64,000 bases of DNA from Flavobacterium sp. CECT 9288 (GTDB lineage Bacteria; Bacteroidota; Bacteroidia; Flavobacteriales; Flavobacteriaceae). This document shows positions 63,464-64,000 of this stretch, piece after piece; positions within the stretch are counted from its first letter, which is position 1, and the number at the start of each line of letters is the position of its first letter. The stretch covers positions 2,729,501 through 2,793,500 of the forward strand of contig NZ_OU957226.1 of assembly GCF_918731615.1 (NCBI RefSeq). Direction: 5' to 3'. A model generated the notes under the pieces. That model worked only from the letters and a program-made list of their open reading frames with translations, had not been told where the DNA came from and did no database searches. A program made the translations under genes and the position numbers.

Positions 63464-64000
63464 TATTGATTTTCTCTGTAGTTTATCATGGTAACAACAT
63501 GATCATACAAATCTGGATGTACGGTTTTAAATTGAGCTGGTGTTTCAAAGAAATGTTCTAAAACTACTGCTAAAAATTCAAATTGATTTTCATACGCATA
63601 GGATCTAAAATACTGAGCATCGCTTAATGAGGAGCTTAAAACCGAATCAGAAAAATACTTGACTACTTCATTAAAGGCATCAAAAAAGATAATAGAACTG
63701 GGATCGTTATTTTTCATACAATGAAAATGCAGTACATGCGTAAATTCATGTAATCCTAGATTCAAATTATCAGTTGAACTTAAATGACCTAAGATAAAAT
63801 CCTCCCAAGAAAAAACTACTGCTTTCATCATGGGATTAAACTCGCCTTTGTGAAAAACTTCATTTTCGGTTGAGAAGTAAGCCGTAGGATAAATAACAAT
63901 TCGCTTGAACAACGGAACAAGATAATTACGCATCCCAAAGGTAAGCATGACATAAGTAGCTGCTATTAGCAATCGCATTTGCTCTGTAACTACAAGATCT
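63463..64000 (-). CDS. MtfA/M90-like zinc peptidase (5' end outside window)
   Basis: At least 179 residues are visible. The frame stays open through position 64000 (DLVVTEQMRLLIAATYVMLTF), so the gene starts outside the window and the ATG at 63978 is internal. The zinc motif is HEFTH in NLGLHEFTHVLHFH, with a later Glu in ENQFEFLAVVLEHFFETP as third ligand, matching the MtfA (Mlc titration factor) family of gluzincin-like peptidases. Cytosolic or peripheral; substrate unknown. Confidence 0.88.
   Translation of the reverse strand, partial: DLVVTEQMRLLIAATYVMLTFGMRNYLVPLFKRIVIYPTAYFSTENEVFHKGEFNPMMKAVVFSWEDFILGHLSSTDNLNLGLHEFTHVLHFHCMKNNDPSSIIFFDAFNEVVKYFSDSVLSSSLSDAQYFRSYAYENQFEFLAVVLEHFFETPAQFKTVHPDLYDHVVTMINYRENQ

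Overview
The window reads as chromosome of a Flavobacterium-like member of the Bacteroidota. The DNA is AT-rich. It carries the gldKLMN gliding/type IX secretion genes, a short RpoD of the Bacteroidota kind, TonB receptors with a carboxypeptidase-like N-terminal domain, exosortase F, and many promoters of the Bacteroidota form TTG-N18..22-TAnnTTTG. Three genes appear to start with TTG.

Layout. 1-8.2 kb: end of a phytase-like esterase, phenylalanine hydroxylase, a DUF4230/GSCFA pair, a lipoprotein, alaS. 8.2-16.2 kb: M23 peptidase, MerR regulator, LemA plus two TPM proteins, then an Rrf2 regulator, an unannotated 28-codon Cys/Met-ending leader peptide and a TonB-dependent receptor, then a DUF2490 protein. 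16.3-19.7 kb: an AT-rich four-gene island that looks like an ABC-three-component conflict system, bounded by a perfect 10-bp inverted repeat. 19.9-23.6 kb: der, an XRE/DUF2975 pair with a palindromic operator inside its promoter, era. 23.6-25.7 kb: an initiator-tRNA array in which two intact genes alternate with chimeric copies, surrounded by decayed copies, a GIY-YIG nuclease and an orphan SUKH protein. 25.7-31.6 kb: ECF sigma operon with a secreted alpha/beta hydrolase, membrane AraC regulator, small beta-barrel, plant-type LRR protein, pterin dehydratase. 31.8-38.3 kb: acyltransferase-like protein, divergent lipid kinase/phosphatidate phosphatase pair, ABC-F protein, DUF983, FAD oxidoreductase. 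38.4-46.9 kb: gldN-M-L-K, an arginase-fold pseudoenzyme, topA. 47.3-54 kb: miaB, sigma-54 activator, lptE, a TPR-like protein, secG, groES, groEL. 54.3-57.6 kb: DedA, exosortase F pair, free Met-sulfoxide reductase, TonB-MORN protein. 57.7-64 kb: rpsO, pnp, a Fic remnant and a diverged second pnp tail, rpoD, rpe, MtfA-like peptidase (cut by the window end).

How the genes fit together. Phenylalanine hydroxylase (1.0 kb) and pterin-4a-carbinolamine dehydratase (31.3 kb) are two steps of the same pterin-dependent reaction but are unlinked here. GldKLMN form the core and motor of type IX secretion. The translation, RNA-decay and folding genes (alaS, der, era, miaB, rpsO, pnp, groESL, rpoD) form the conserved backbone, and accessory material sits between them.

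The least explained signals are the leader peptide whose Cys/Met codons can pair with the region just upstream of the TonB-receptor start, the cassette-like ABC-3C island with an effector apparently split in two, and the chimeric tRNA copies in which one palindrome replaces exactly the 3' side of the anticodon arm. Several families of dispersed intergenic repeats (a composite element, GTGARRT heptamers, cloned terminators) fill the gaps between genes.
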